The position numbers and the translations under genes are program-made. The notes beneath the pieces are model-generated. The model was not told where the DNA came from. It saw only the letters and a program-made list of their open reading frames with translations, and made no database searches. A stretch of 64,000 nucleotides of DNA, from NCBI RefSeq assembly GCF_001999245.1, contig NZ_CP019631.1, forward strand, positions 186,001 to 250,000. Direction: 5' to 3'. Shown here piece after piece: positions 17,592 through 29,029 of this stretch. How positions within the stretch are numbered: the first letter of the stretch is position 1; every line of letters starts with the position of its first letter. Source of the stretch: Roseibium algicola. GTDB taxonomy: Bacteria > Pseudomonadota > Alphaproteobacteria > Rhizobiales > Stappiaceae.

Positions 17592-18815
17592 CTATTCGGC
17601 GGCAACGGGCTGTCTTGCCAGCTGGCATTGCGACCAAAGCGAATGAAGCGCGCAGACCAGCCGGTCGACATCCCCGGATGTGTGAACCGGCGACGGGGTA
17701 ATCCGAAGCCTCTCGGTTCCCTTTGGAACGGTCGGGTAGTTGATCGGCTGGATGTAGATGCCGAAATCCTCCAGGAGCGTGTCCGACAGGAATTTGCACT
17801 TGGCCGGATTGCCGACGATCACCGGTATGATGTGGCTGGGATTGTCGACATGTGGAATGCCGAGCGTATCGAGACGCCGCCGAACCTTGGCGACGATGGC
17901 CTTGTGGGCTTCCCGTTCCACCGAACTTTCCTTCAGATGTCTGATGGACGCCGTTGCGGCAGCCGCGATGGCGGGGGGAAGGGCTGTGGTGAAGATGAAG
18001 CCGCTGGCAAAACTACGCACGAAATCGCAAAGTTCGACAGACGCTGCGATATATCCTCCGACAACGCCGAAGGCCTTGCCAAGGGTGCCTTCGATGACGG
18101 TCAGGCGGTCCATTACACCTTCCTGTTCTGCAATACCGCCACCGCGCGGCCCATAAAGGCCCACGGCATGGACCTCGTCCAAGTAGGTCATGGCGCCAAA
18201 TCGGTCTGCAAGATCGCAGATCTGCGAAATCGGCGCGATATCCCCATCCATGGAGTAGACGCTTTCAAAAGCGATCAGCTTCGGCTTTGCCGGGTCGGCA
18301 GCCCGCAATTTGGCTTCCAGGTCTTCGAGGTTGTTGTGTTTCCAGATCACCTTTTCGGCGCGCGAGTGGCGTATTCCCTCGATCATCGAAGCGTGGTTCA
18401 GGCTGTCGGAAAAAACGATGCAGTCGGGGATCTGCGAGGCGAGCGTACCGAGCGCCGCCCAGTTGGAGACGTAACCGGATGTAAACACCAGGGCGGCTTC
18501 CTTGCCATGCAGATCGGCGAGTTCGGCTTCCAGCAGCACGTGATCGTGTGTCGTGCCGGAAATGTTTCTGGTTCCGCCTGCCCCGGCTCCGCAGCGGTCG
18601 ACCGCCTCGTGCAGGGCTGCCAGAACCTTAGGATGCTGCCCCATGCCGAGGTAATCGTTCGAGCACCAGATGGCGACATCTTTGGTGCTCTCTCCGCTGG
18701 TCCACTTCGCTTCCGGAAAATTGCCGCGTTTACGCTGAAGGTCGATGAAGACGCGGTAGTTTCCGTCATGCTTCAGGTCTGCAAGACGGCTTTTGAAAAA
18801 GGCTTGATAGTCCAT
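17592..18815 (-). CDS. hemA: 5-aminolevulinate synthase
   Basis: The 407-residue protein is full length for alphaproteobacterial ALA synthase, which condenses glycine and succinyl-CoA to 5-aminolevulinate with pyridoxal phosphate. The PLP lysine is in EGTLGKAFG (Lys247), preceded by [13 protein letters not shown] and the glycine-rich [12 protein letters not shown] that mark the alpha-oxoamine synthase family. Placed in a denitrification island behind a Dnr-type box (18874-18887), it is probably an anaerobically induced copy that supplies tetrapyrrole for heme c, heme b and heme d1. A housekeeping copy elsewhere is likely but not visible. Confidence 0.93.
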   Translation of the reverse strand: MDYQAFFKSRLADLKHDGNYRVFIDLQRKRGNFPEAKWTSGESTKDVAIWCSNDYLGMGQHPKVLAALHEAVDRCGAGAGGTRNISGTTHDHVLLEAELADLHGKEAALVFTSGYVSNWAALGTLASQIPDCIVFSDSLNHASMIEGIRHSRAEKVIWKHNNLEDLEAKLRAADPAKPKLIAFESVYSMDGDIAPISQICDLADRFGAMTYLDEVHAVGLYGPRGGGIAEQEGVMDRLTVIEGTLGKAFGVVGGYIAASVELCDFVRSFASGFIFTTALPPAIAAAATASIRHLKESSVEREAHKAIVAKVRRRLDTLGIPHVDNPSHIIPVIVGNPAKCKFLSDTLLEDFGIYIQPINYPTVPKGTERLRITPSPVHTSGDVDRLVCALHSLWSQCQLARQPVAAE

Positions 18816-18873
18816 GACGTCCCCGCTTTCTCAAGTGTCCGGTAGACGCTAGTTGCGGGGCGGGGCAGGCTGA

Positions 18874-18887
18874 ATGACAATAGTCAA
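18874..18887. promoter_or_regulatory. Dnr/Fnr-type box between hemA and the Crp/Fnr regulator
   Basis: ATGACAATAGTCAA matches TTGAC-N4-GTCAA with one change and is centred 66 bp before hemA and 106 bp before the regulator gene. It could activate hemA and also act on the regulator itself. Confidence 0.6.
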
Positions 18888-18986
18888 GAAAGGCAAGAAT
18901 CCGTCGATGGTCCGCGCTTGCTATTGTGCAAAGTCACCAGGTCGGGCTAGACGTTCTTGCATATCACTTGCCCAGGACCTTCATCG

Positions 18987-19691
18987 ATGCCGACCGACCG
19001 CCAGCGGAAAATTGCCCAGAACTCCCTGCTTCTGAAAAGCTTCCCGCAGGAGATCCGAGACATGGTGCTCGGCATGTCGAGCTGGCGGACATATGACCGC
19101 GGTGAGACGTTGTTCCTGCATGGTGAGACAGCCCAGGCTATCCACATCGTCATGGACGGCTGGGTCAAGCTTTACCGGATCGCGCCCAATGGAGGCGAAG
19201 CGGTCGTGAATGTCTTTGCCAAGGGCGAAAGCTTCGGTGAAGCGGTCGCGTTCCGCGGGCTTGCCTATCCGGTTTCGGCGGAAGCGGTAACCGCCTGCGA
19301 AGTGATGCGCATACCCAGCACGGCCATCCTGGAAGCCATGCGCAAGGACCCGGACATTGCCGTGTCGGTTGTGGCATCGACCTTCATTCACCTGCATTCT
19401 CTCGTTTCGCAGCTGGAACAGTTGAAGGCGCAAACCGGACCGCAAAGGGTTGCCGAGTTCTTGCTGGAATTGTGCGAGCAGGAAAGCGGTAGCTGCGAGG
19501 TAACCCTGCCTTACGACAAGTTCCTGATCGCCGGCCGTCTCGGCATGAAGCCGGAAAGCCTGTCGCGGTCTTTTGCGCGGTTGAAATCTGCTGGGGTCCG
19601 CATCAATCGAAATCATGCGGAAATCAAGGATATCGAGCGGCTTCGGGCCTTCTCCGAAGAAGATCCGGTGGATGCCTGGACCAAGGGGTGA
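18987..19691 (+). CDS. Crp/Fnr family regulator, Dnr/NnrR type
   Basis: From ATG 18987 the protein has 234 residues. Residues 20-140 form the cyclic-nucleotide-binding-like beta barrel (GETLFLHGETAQAIHIVMDG), followed by the long dimer helix and a C-terminal helix-turn-helix with LIAGRLGMKPESLSRSFARLK. The N-terminal cysteine cluster that holds the [4Fe-4S] of true FNR is absent, which fits Dnr/NnrR proteins that sense NO through heme. It sits divergent from hemA and near nor and nir genes, and boxes of its expected type precede most units in the island. An earlier TTG would add ten residues and is less likely. Confidence 0.85.
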   Translation: MPTDRQRKIAQNSLLLKSFPQEIRDMVLGMSSWRTYDRGETLFLHGETAQAIHIVMDGWVKLYRIAPNGGEAVVNVFAKGESFGEAVAFRGLAYPVSAEAVTACEVMRIPSTAILEAMRKDPDIAVSVVASTFIHLHSLVSQLEQLKAQTGPQRVAEFLLELCEQESGSCEVTLPYDKFLIAGRLGMKPESLSRSFARLKSAGVRINRNHAEIKDIERLRAFSEEDPVDAWTKG

Positions 19692-19693
19692 CC

Positions 19694-20254
19694 ATGATGA
19701 AACTGGACATTGCCTTGACGGCCATCGACACCGCGAACGCGGCCGACCCCAACCAGGAAGACGGCAAGCCTGCGGCTCTTCTATATGGGCAACGGATGAG
19801 CGAAGAGCTGGAACGGCTCTACCCGGAGGCGACCGATCCGTTGAAGATTGCGGCCAGGGGCCAGCACATCGAGCGCTGGATCACTCCGCGCCAGTCCTAC
19901 CCGGAAGGCAAGGCCGGCTATCACGCCTGGCGCCGGGATCAGGCCCGTCACCACGCGGACCGGGTCGGTGAAATCATGGCGGGCGCGGGCTATTCACCGG
20001 AGGAGATCGAGGCGGCGGCGAAGATGCTGCGCAAGGAAGGCCTCAAGCGGGACGCGGACGTGCAGGCGCTGGAAAACGTGATCTGTTTTGTGTTCCTGAA
20101 ATGGTATTTCGCGCCATTTGCCGCCAAACACGAGGACAGCAAGGTGCTCGATATCGTGCAGAAAACGGCACGGAAGATGTCGGAGGAGGGACGGGCCCGG
20201 GTGCTTGCCGAATTCGATCTTCCAAAGCAGCTTGCCGAAGCTTTCAGAGACTGA
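19694..20254 (+). CDS. DUF4202 family protein
   Basis: The roughly 186-residue soluble helical protein contains segments typical of DUF4202, including ERWITPRQSYPEGKAGYHAWR and a histidine- and aspartate-rich helix QARHHADRVGEIM, with ALENVICFVFLKWYF later. DUF4202 has no settled biochemical role. The gene starts next to the Crp/Fnr stop codon (a GTG at 19688 overlaps it; ATG at 19694 or 19697 are alternatives), so the two are co-transcribed. The His/Asp pattern could bind a metal. It converges with norF and overlaps its 3' end by 11 nt. Confidence 0.78.
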   Translation: MMKLDIALTAIDTANAADPNQEDGKPAALLYGQRMSEELERLYPEATDPLKIAARGQHIERWITPRQSYPEGKAGYHAWRRDQARHHADRVGEIMAGAGYSPEEIEAAAKMLRKEGLKRDADVQALENVICFVFLKWYFAPFAAKHEDSKVLDIVQKTARKMSEEGRARVLAEFDLPKQLAEAFRD

Positions 20255-20516
20255 GCCCCGGTGCCACGTAAAGCACCAGCAACAGCAGGCAAAAGAACCC
20301 GATCACCCAGCTGAAGCCTGACAGCCAGGCAGGCGCCTGCCACAACCCGAGATATCGGGACAGGATGATCCGTGCCTTGATGAAGGCCAGCAGCAACAGC
20401 AGTCCGCCGAAAAGAGCCGGGCTGAAATGACCGGTTCCGCCTGTAGTCACCAGAACGGTAGCGGCCGACAGGCCCAATAGCGCAATCCACGCAAGCGTGA
20501 CGGAGGGAAGGGTCAT
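20244..20516 (-). CDS. norF: NorF, small membrane protein of the nitric oxide reductase operon
   Basis: The 90-residue protein has three predicted membrane segments (TLAWIALLGLSAATVLVTT, ALFGGLLLLLAFIKARIIL, GFSWVIGFFCLLLLVLYV) and the K-A-R pattern of cytochrome oxidase subunit IV-like proteins. NorF accompanies NorE in alphaproteobacterial nor operons and supports full NO reductase activity. It is the last gene of norCBQDEF, 6 bp after norE. Confidence 0.82.
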   Translation of the reverse strand: MTLPSVTLAWIALLGLSAATVLVTTGGTGHFSPALFGGLLLLLAFIKARIILSRYLGLWQAPAWLSGFSWVIGFFCLLLLVLYVAPGLSL

Positions 20517-20522
20517 CGTTCG

Positions 20523-21101
20523 CTATCCCAGGACATAGATCACCGGAAACAGCAGAACCCAGATGAGATCGACCATATGCCAGAAGGCGGTGCCTGTTTC
20601 GATGGTACGTGGTTCGTCTTTCCAGGCAACCAGACCCAGCACGACGATACCGGCAAGCACATGAGCCGCGTGAAACCCGGTGAGCAGGTAGTAGAAGGTG
20701 AAGAAGGGATGGGTCTCCGTGGAGATCCCTTGCTCTACCTTGACCGCATATTCCTGTATCTTGATGGCGAGGAACACGCCGCCGAGGGCCATGGCACCTG
20801 TGAGGTGCAAACGCGCCGCGGTGCGTTTCATCGCAAGCCGAAGCTCCAGGCTTCTGGCCGCCAGAAAACCACTGGTGATCAGAACGATCGTATTGATGCC
20901 CGCAAGCGCCGGGTCGAGATGAGCTCTTGCGGCAGCAAAGCCAGCCGGATCGGATATTCGCACGCCCATGAAGGCAGCAAGACCGGCACCGAACACCAGC
21001 AATTCACTGACGATGAGCACCCACATCATCAGTTCCCCGGGCAACTCGTCGAGGATGCCGGCGTCGCCGTCTTGATCCGGCTTCGGTGACGGAGCGTGCA
21101 T
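20523..21101 (-). CDS. norE: NorE, cytochrome c oxidase subunit III-like protein
   Basis: The 192-residue protein has five or so membrane helices and subunit III motifs, such as LPGELMMWVLIVSELLVFG near the start and FYYLLTGFHAAHVLAGIVVLG near the end, with WHMVDLIWVLLFPVIYV at the C-terminus. Although similar to oxidase subunit III, in nor operons it assists nitric oxide reductase rather than oxygen respiration. It lies 8 bp after norD. Confidence 0.88.
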   Translation of the reverse strand: MHAPSPKPDQDGDAGILDELPGELMMWVLIVSELLVFGAGLAAFMGVRISDPAGFAAARAHLDPALAGINTIVLITSGFLAARSLELRLAMKRTAARLHLTGAMALGGVFLAIKIQEYAVKVEQGISTETHPFFTFYYLLTGFHAAHVLAGIVVLGLVAWKDEPRTIETGTAFWHMVDLIWVLLFPVIYVLG

Positions 21102-21109
21102 CAGCGGCT

Positions 21110-23047
21110 CTAGCCTCCGACAATCTGGCGGTAGATCTGCGGCAAGGCCTGTGTCAGCCGATCGGGATGCGGGATAACGGCAAAGCCGCCTTGACCAAAC
21201 AACCGCGGAAACCAGGACTTGGCCGACTTGTCGATGGTGACGCCAAAGACGGATTGGCCTGCCCGCCGGGCTTCCCGAACTGCCATCCTGGTGTCTTCGA
21301 TGCCGTGCCGCCCCTCGTAGTGATCGAGATCGTTCGGCTTGCCGTCCGTGATCACCAGAAGAAGCTTGCGCTTGCGCGACTGCGCTGCCAGATCGGCGGA
21401 TACATGACGAATGGCTGCGCCCAGACGGGTGTAGAAGCCGGGACGCAGCGTTCCGATCCTCTGTTCGACAAGGGCACTCATCGGTTCATGGAACCCCTTG
21501 CAGGACTGCAGGTACACCCGCTGCCGTTTCAGGGATGAAAACGCAGTGATGGCGAAATCATCGCCGCAGGCGTTCAGACCCAAGGCCAAAGCTGTCAGGG
21601 CTTCCCGTTCGATATCGATCACGGCGCGTCCGGTGACGGCGCTCTCGGTCGAGCGGGAAACGTCGAGCAGGATGGAAACCGCGAGATCACGCGCTTCCGG
21701 ACGGGTCTGCAGCCAGATTCGTTCCGAGCCGGTGCCGCCTGCAATCCGTTCGGCTTCAGAGCGCACGGCTGCATCAAGATCCAGTCCGTCGCCTTCCAGG
21801 TGTCCACGTGTTGTCACCCGGCCCGGGCGGAGGGCCTCGAACTGCTTCTTCACCGAGCGGATGCGCCGTTTGGCCTTCTCATCCATGCCGGCAGATCCCT
21901 TTTCAGGATCCGCTTCCGCGGTGCTGGTCAAAACGCAGACGTGGTCTGCCAGATAGCGGCCGCTGCGCGTGTCCCATTCCGGGTAGAGATGCCGTCCGGA
22001 CAGTCTTTCGCGGTCCACATCCTCCGGGGCGAGATCAAGATGCAGCTTCAGACGGGTTGCCGGTGCCTTGGAGATTTGCCCAAGGCCGATCTCGTCCTGA
22101 TCGTCTGCCGCTTTCTTGGCGCTGTCGTGGTCGTCGTCATCGACACGCCGATTGAGATTGAGAAACTCCGCCCAACTCAGAATGGCTTCAAACTTGTGCA
22201 GGATCAGGCTGTCCCTGCGTTCCGCCTGATCTGCCTTGCGTCTGCGGGCGCGCACGGTCTTGCCGGTTGCTTCCTCGGGTGGGCCGTCTGTCTCGCGGCT
22301 GTCGACTTCGTCTCCCGCTGAAAACACGACCTCCCTGAGATCCGGCCAAAGCGGCACAGGCCGGAAAGGGCGGTACCCGCGCGGGGCAGTTATTTCCTCG
22401 AACGAATTCCGGTCAACCCGCTCCTGAAGTTCCAGGACATCGCGGGGAGGAAGTGCGGGGTCTCCCAGCATTTGACGCACAAGCCTGTCGACCCTTGCTT
22501 CCATGTCTGGCAGCGGGGCCTGAGGTCTTGCTGCCAGCACCTGCTGGCAGAGTGCGCTGTAAAGATTCCGCAAGCCGGGAGCGTGTTCGAGCGTGTCTCG
22601 AACCATCGCGGAAATCGCCCTGAGCGCTTGAAGATCGGCGCGGAGCGGATCCGTTTCGCCGATATGGGTTGGTGCATGGGCCGCAAGTGCCGTCAGCCAG
22701 ACATAGAGCGCTGCATTTGCCTCCCGCAGTGGGAACACCGCAAGACTGGCCGGCAATCTCAGGATTTCGCCGTCGAAGCTGGTCCGTGTCACGGTTTCGG
22801 CTTCCGTGCCGAGCCGCCTCAGAAATCCGAGGCGATGGCGGGAAACCTCCTGGGCGACCGGACGGAGCTCGACACTGTGAGCTCCGCCCAATCCCCGGAA
22901 AAGGACAGCAAGCCGCCCGCCGACCTCATCGAGGCCGACCGCGGCTCCATGATGCACCTCGGGTGCACCCAGGCGGCTTGCAAACGCGTGCCACAGTTTC
23001 CCGACAGTTTCCTCGGGTTCCCATGGCTCGATGTCGATCTTGCCCAT
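21110..23047 (-). CDS. norD: NorD, von Willebrand factor A-domain protein for NO reductase activation
   Basis: The ATG at 23047 gives MGKIDIEPWEPEETVGKLWH and 645 residues, the usual NorD size. The C-terminal third is a VWA domain with the metal site DVSRSTESA (D-x-S-x-S) and LLVITDGKPNDLDHYEG. A long acidic/basic middle part (RRKADQAERRDS and DDDDHDSAKKAADDQDE) is typical. NorD works with the MoxR ATPase NorQ to insert or activate the non-heme iron of NorB. The frame is open 13 codons further but that overlaps norQ. Confidence 0.9.
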   Translation of the reverse strand: MGKIDIEPWEPEETVGKLWHAFASRLGAPEVHHGAAVGLDEVGGRLAVLFRGLGGAHSVELRPVAQEVSRHRLGFLRRLGTEAETVTRTSFDGEILRLPASLAVFPLREANAALYVWLTALAAHAPTHIGETDPLRADLQALRAISAMVRDTLEHAPGLRNLYSALCQQVLAARPQAPLPDMEARVDRLVRQMLGDPALPPRDVLELQERVDRNSFEEITAPRGYRPFRPVPLWPDLREVVFSAGDEVDSRETDGPPEEATGKTVRARRRKADQAERRDSLILHKFEAILSWAEFLNLNRRVDDDDHDSAKKAADDQDEIGLGQISKAPATRLKLHLDLAPEDVDRERLSGRHLYPEWDTRSGRYLADHVCVLTSTAEADPEKGSAGMDEKAKRRIRSVKKQFEALRPGRVTTRGHLEGDGLDLDAAVRSEAERIAGGTGSERIWLQTRPEARDLAVSILLDVSRSTESAVTGRAVIDIEREALTALALGLNACGDDFAITAFSSLKRQRVYLQSCKGFHEPMSALVEQRIGTLRPGFYTRLGAAIRHVSADLAAQSRKRKLLLVITDGKPNDLDHYEGRHGIEDTRMAVREARRAGQSVFGVTIDKSAKSWFPRLFGQGGFAVIPHPDRLTQALPQIYRQIVGG

Positions 23048-23057
23048 CGGTCTGGCC

Positions 23058-23872
<815 letters not shown>

Positions 23873-23873
<1 letters not shown>

Positions 23874-25243
23874 CACTCCGCAGGGGCGCCGGCTGCTTCA
23901 CCGGGCTGGATGACTTCGCGGCGTGGCATTGCAACTGCGTAGATGAACAGGATGGCGCCGAGGACGAAGGCAGCACCGGCCCCGAAGCGCATCCAGTAGA
24001 ACACGGCCAGCTGGTCCTGAACGTCCATGTAGTATTCGCCCATGACACGCTGCAGGTGGGTTTGCACCGTTCCGGCGAACGTCAGCACGAAGGTCATGAA
24101 GGACATGCCACCGGCCATCAGCCAGAAGGACGCCATGTTGAGCACCTGGTTGTAGGGATCCCGGCCGCGCAGAAGCGGCATGGCGTAGGTGATGATCGCC
24201 AGGTTCAGGGAAACATAGGCACCGAAGAAGGCCAGGTGTCCGTGGGCAGCGGTGATCTGCGTGCCGTGGGTGTAGTAGTTCACGCCATGCAGGGTGTGCA
24301 GGAAGCCCCAGACACCGGCACCGAAGAAGGCGAGCGTTGCGCAACCGAGCGACCACAGCAGCGCAGCCTTGTTGGGGTGGTCCCGCCGGCCCTTCCAGAC
24401 CATCACGAAGGCAAAGGCCATCATGGCGAAGAAGGGGATCACCTCCAGCGAGGAGAAGATCGAGCCGATCCACTGCCAGTATCCGGGTGTTCCGATCCAG
24501 TAGTAATGGTGGCCGGTGCCCAGGATGCCGGAGAACAGTGCGGCGGCAACGATGACGTAGAGCCATTTCTCGATGACTTCGCGGTCGACGCCGGTCAGCT
24601 TCAGCATCAGGTAGGCGAGGACCGAGGCCATGATCAGTTCCCAGACACCTTCCACCCACAGGTGCACGACGTTCCACCAGTACTGCTTGTCGAGCGAGAG
24701 GTTGCTTGGATTGTAGAAGCTGAACAGGAACAGGAGCGCCAGGCCCCACAGGCCCAGAAGCAGGATGTTGGTGATCGCGGTCTTCTTGCCCTTCAGCACT
24801 GTCATGGTGATGTTGAACAGGAAGATGAGGGCGGCAACAACGATGCCCACCTTGACCCATTTGGGCTGTTCGATGAACTCGCGGCCTTCCTTGCCCAGCA
24901 GCCAGTTGCCTTCAAACAGGTTGAAGACATAGGTGAGAACCACACCCAATGTGCCGACCACCAGAATGATAAGCTGCAGATAGGCCAGCTTGGTGGAATG
25001 GATTTCCCGTTCCGCTTCTTCCGGGATCAGGAAGTAGGCGGAGCCCATGAAGCCGAGCAGCAGCCAGACGATCAGGCTGTTTGTGTGCAGCATCCGCACG
25101 ATGTTGAAGGGAAGCAGCTCCGACAGAAAGTTCGGCGCCACATAGATGTAGCCGGCGAGCAACCCGCCCAGAACCTGGACGGCGAACAGGCCGAGCGCCA
25201 CGGCGAAATACGCCAGCGCAACCTTTTGAGATTGGTATTTCAT
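23873..25243 (-). CDS. norB: Nitric oxide reductase large subunit
   Basis: The 456-residue protein has about twelve membrane helices of the heme-copper oxidase superfamily. The histidines expected for heme b, heme b3 and the non-heme iron appear in [25 protein letters not shown] (with the FeB-site glutamates of cNOR), TGHHYYWIG and [11 protein letters not shown]. It reduces two NO to N2O at the heme b3-FeB centre, receiving electrons from NorC. It is the second gene of the nor operon, 24 bp after norC. Confidence 0.96.
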
Positions 25244-25267
25244 CTTGGGTTTCCTCAGCGTTCAAAA

Positions 25268-25720
25268 TCAGCCGGCGTCGTTCGGCGGCCAGTCCTGGGC
25301 GTCGATCTTGTCTGTCCAGATCAGGAAGTTCGAGAGATCTCGGATCTCTTCGTCCGTCAGGTGGAACTGCGGCATCTGTCGGCGGCCTTCGATGCCGGAA
25401 GGCTGGGATTCCATCCAGCCCTTGAGGGTCTCGAATGCCAGGTCAGGATCGTCCAGCACACCCCAACGGGTCATCACGTTGCCGACTTCGGGGGCGAAAT
25501 ACGCACCCTCGCCGAGGATCGTGTGACAGTTGATGCAGGCCTTGTCCTCCCAGACCCGTTTGCCTGCGGCAACGCTTTCGGTCAGCGTTTCCGCATTCGT
25601 CGATGTGCTGGTGATGTAAAGGTGGCTGTGCGCCGACAGCCCCACAAAGATGATGATGAAAAAAAGCGACCCGCCATAGAATATGTTTCGGGCCATGCTT
25701 TTGGTCATGACTTCGCGCAT
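25268..25720 (-). CDS. norC: Nitric oxide reductase cytochrome c subunit
   Basis: The 150-residue protein has one N-terminal membrane anchor (residues 12-32) and a heme c site CINCH at residues 62-66. Near the end, RQMPQFHLTDEEIRDL carries the methionine expected as the second heme ligand. It accepts electrons from a periplasmic cytochrome and passes them to NorB. GGAG lies 8 nt before the ATG at 25720; an ATG four codons downstream is less well placed. It leads the nor operon and has a Dnr-type box 70 bp upstream. Confidence 0.95.
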   Translation of the reverse strand: MREVMTKSMARNIFYGGSLFFIIIFVGLSAHSHLYITSTSTNAETLTESVAAGKRVWEDKACINCHTILGEGAYFAPEVGNVMTRWGVLDDPDLAFETLKGWMESQPSGIEGRRQMPQFHLTDEEIRDLSNFLIWTDKIDAQDWPPNDAG

Positions 25721-25782
25721 AGCGCGCTCCTTTCCCCGGAGTTGATCCTGCCGGGAGGGTGCCAGCGCGCAGCCGCATTTCC

Positions 25783-25796
25783 TTAACCAAAGTCAA
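25783..25796. promoter_or_regulatory. Dnr/Fnr-type box upstream of norC
   Basis: TTAACCAAAGTCAA reads as TTGAC-TTTG-GTTAA on the norC strand, one base from a perfect dyad, centred 70 bp before the norC start. Confidence 0.68.
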
Positions 25797-25991
25797 GTGG
25801 ACCGGAAAGCGGTGCCGAAGACAGTGAAATTCATTGCAATGGGATCGACGCGTTCGCCGATATTGCCGTGAAGTGCATGCTCCCCTGCGACAATTGTGTC
25901 GTTTTGCGGGCGGCGAACTCGTAATTATATCAATAAAGACAAATGCTTAGGATGGTCGTGTCTTGCCGGTTTTCCCGCCGGACATGGCTGA

Positions 25992-27845
<1,854 letters not shown>

Positions 27846-27853
27846 CGTCCCGC

Positions 27854-27881
27854 CGGGAGAGGCGGAATTCCGCCTCTCCCG
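27854..27881 (+). terminator. Intrinsic terminator after nirS
   Basis: A 28-bp perfect palindrome (arms of 14, CGGGAGAGGCGGAA and complement) begins 8 bp after the nirS stop and is followed by TTTCTTTCTT. It is a classical Rho-independent terminator and also gives mRNA protection. Confidence 0.88.
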
Positions 27882-27915
27882 TTTCTTTCTTCCATGCCGC
27901 CTGCAGGAGCAAACG

Positions 27916-28719
27916 ATGAAACAGTCAGGGAAGGTCTATCTGATCGGTGCGGGACCCGGAGACCCGGAGCTTCTGACGCTCAAGGCCCTGCGAATGCTCC
28001 AGGAAGCGGATGCGGTCGTTTTCGATCGTCTGGTTTCACCTGAAATCCTGTCGTTGGCTCCGTCCGGTGCGCTGCAGGTGCCTGTTGGAAAATCGCCCGA
28101 CAATCATCCCGTTCCTCAGGAGAGGATCAACGAGATCCTTGAAGAACTGGCGCTGGAAGGCTTGACCGTCGCCCGCCTGAAAGGCGGCGATCCACTGATC
28201 TTCGGTCGCGGTTCGGAAGAAGCCGAACATCTTTTGTCACGCGGCATCGCGGTCGAATATGCGCCCGGCATTACCGCTGCCCAGGGGGCTGCCTGCGTAA
28301 CAGGTGTGCCGCTCACCCATCGTGGTCTGGCAACTGGCGTCCGCTATGTGACTGGACACCGGCAGGCAAACGGCGTTCTCGACCTCGATTGGAAAAGTCT
28401 CGCCTGCGAGGACACCACGCTCGTCGTCTACATGGGGGTTGCCAACATCGGGCAGATTGCCCTGCGCCTGATTGCCGAAGGACTGAGCGGGACAACCCCT
28501 GTACTTGCCATCGCCAACGCGACGACACCGCGTGAAACCAGGCTCTATTCCGAACTCGACAGGATCGCGATCGATATCCGCGACGCCAGGTTCAAGGCAC
28601 CTGTGCTGTTTGTTGTTGGCAAGGTCGTGACCCTGAGTGCCGAATGGCCGGCAACAACCTTTGACGCCATGCTCAGTGCCGTGGACAGCGGCACAGCCGG
28701 AAGGCTGGTCCATGCTTAA
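27916..28719 (+). CDS. nirE: Uroporphyrinogen-III C-methyltransferase for heme d1
   Basis: The 267-residue enzyme starts with VYLIGAGPGDPELLTLKAL, the SUMT signature, and has LKGGDPLIFGRGSEEA and TVVYMGVANIGQI. It methylates uroporphyrinogen III twice with SAM to give precorrin-2, the entry step to siroheme and heme d1. AGGAG lies before its ATG. Its 3' end overlaps nirC by 8 nt. Transcription may come from read-through past the nirS terminator or from an unseen promoter in the 70 bp gap. Confidence 0.93.
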   Translation: MKQSGKVYLIGAGPGDPELLTLKALRMLQEADAVVFDRLVSPEILSLAPSGALQVPVGKSPDNHPVPQERINEILEELALEGLTVARLKGGDPLIFGRGSEEAEHLLSRGIAVEYAPGITAAQGAACVTGVPLTHRGLATGVRYVTGHRQANGVLDLDWKSLACEDTTLVVYMGVANIGQIALRLIAEGLSGTTPVLAIANATTPRETRLYSELDRIAIDIRDARFKAPVLFVVGKVVTLSAEWPATTFDAMLSAVDSGTAGRLVHA

Positions 28720-29029
28720 GACGCTGCTCACCATTGCCTTTTGTCTTCTGGCCATCACAAGCCTCGCGCTTGCCGAGGAACAGGAAGCGCCTGCGGCATT
28801 GGTCAACCTGGTGCGACAGGACTGCGGCTCGTGTCACGGCATGACACTGAAAGGTGGCCTTGGACCGGACATCCGGCCGGATGCCCTCGGTCATTACGAC
28901 ATCGACACCCTGTCCACGGTGGTTCTGGACGGCATCCCGAAAACGGCAATGCCTCCCTGGCGTCCGATCCTGAGCGAGGCCGACGCGAGGAAAATTGCCG
29001 AATATCTTTTGAAGGGAGACACGAAATGA
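28712..29029 (+). CDS. nirC: NirC, small c-type cytochrome
   Basis: From ATG 28712 the protein has 105 residues with a signal peptide (LTIAFCLLAITSLALA) and a heme c site CGSCH at residues 38-42; TAMPPW carries the likely Met ligand. NirC can pass electrons to NirS and takes part in heme d1 maturation. It is shorter than soluble class I cytochromes but normal for NirC. It overlaps nirE at the start and nirF at the end (ATGA). Confidence 0.87.
   Translation: MLKTLLTIAFCLLAITSLALAEEQEAPAALVNLVRQDCGSCHGMTLKGGLGPDIRPDALGHYDIDTLSTVVLDGIPKTAMPPWRPILSEADARKIAEYLLKGDTK

Noticed and set aside
17547..18845. Plus-strand open frame of 432 codons over hemA
   Set aside because: hemA is full length with its PLP lysine on the minus strand; the antisense frame is a composition effect.
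18957..18986. TTG start ten codons upstream for the Crp/Fnr regulator
   Set aside because: The extension has no homologous character, and the ATG at 18987 begins the typical N-terminus; the upstream Cys in it does not form an FNR cluster.
24056..25786. Long plus-strand open frame of 576 codons antisense to norB and norC
   Set aside because: It mirrors the codon structure of the real genes in GC-rich DNA, is rich in His/Gln/Glu/Asp without any known fold, and norB/norC are unambiguous on the other strand.
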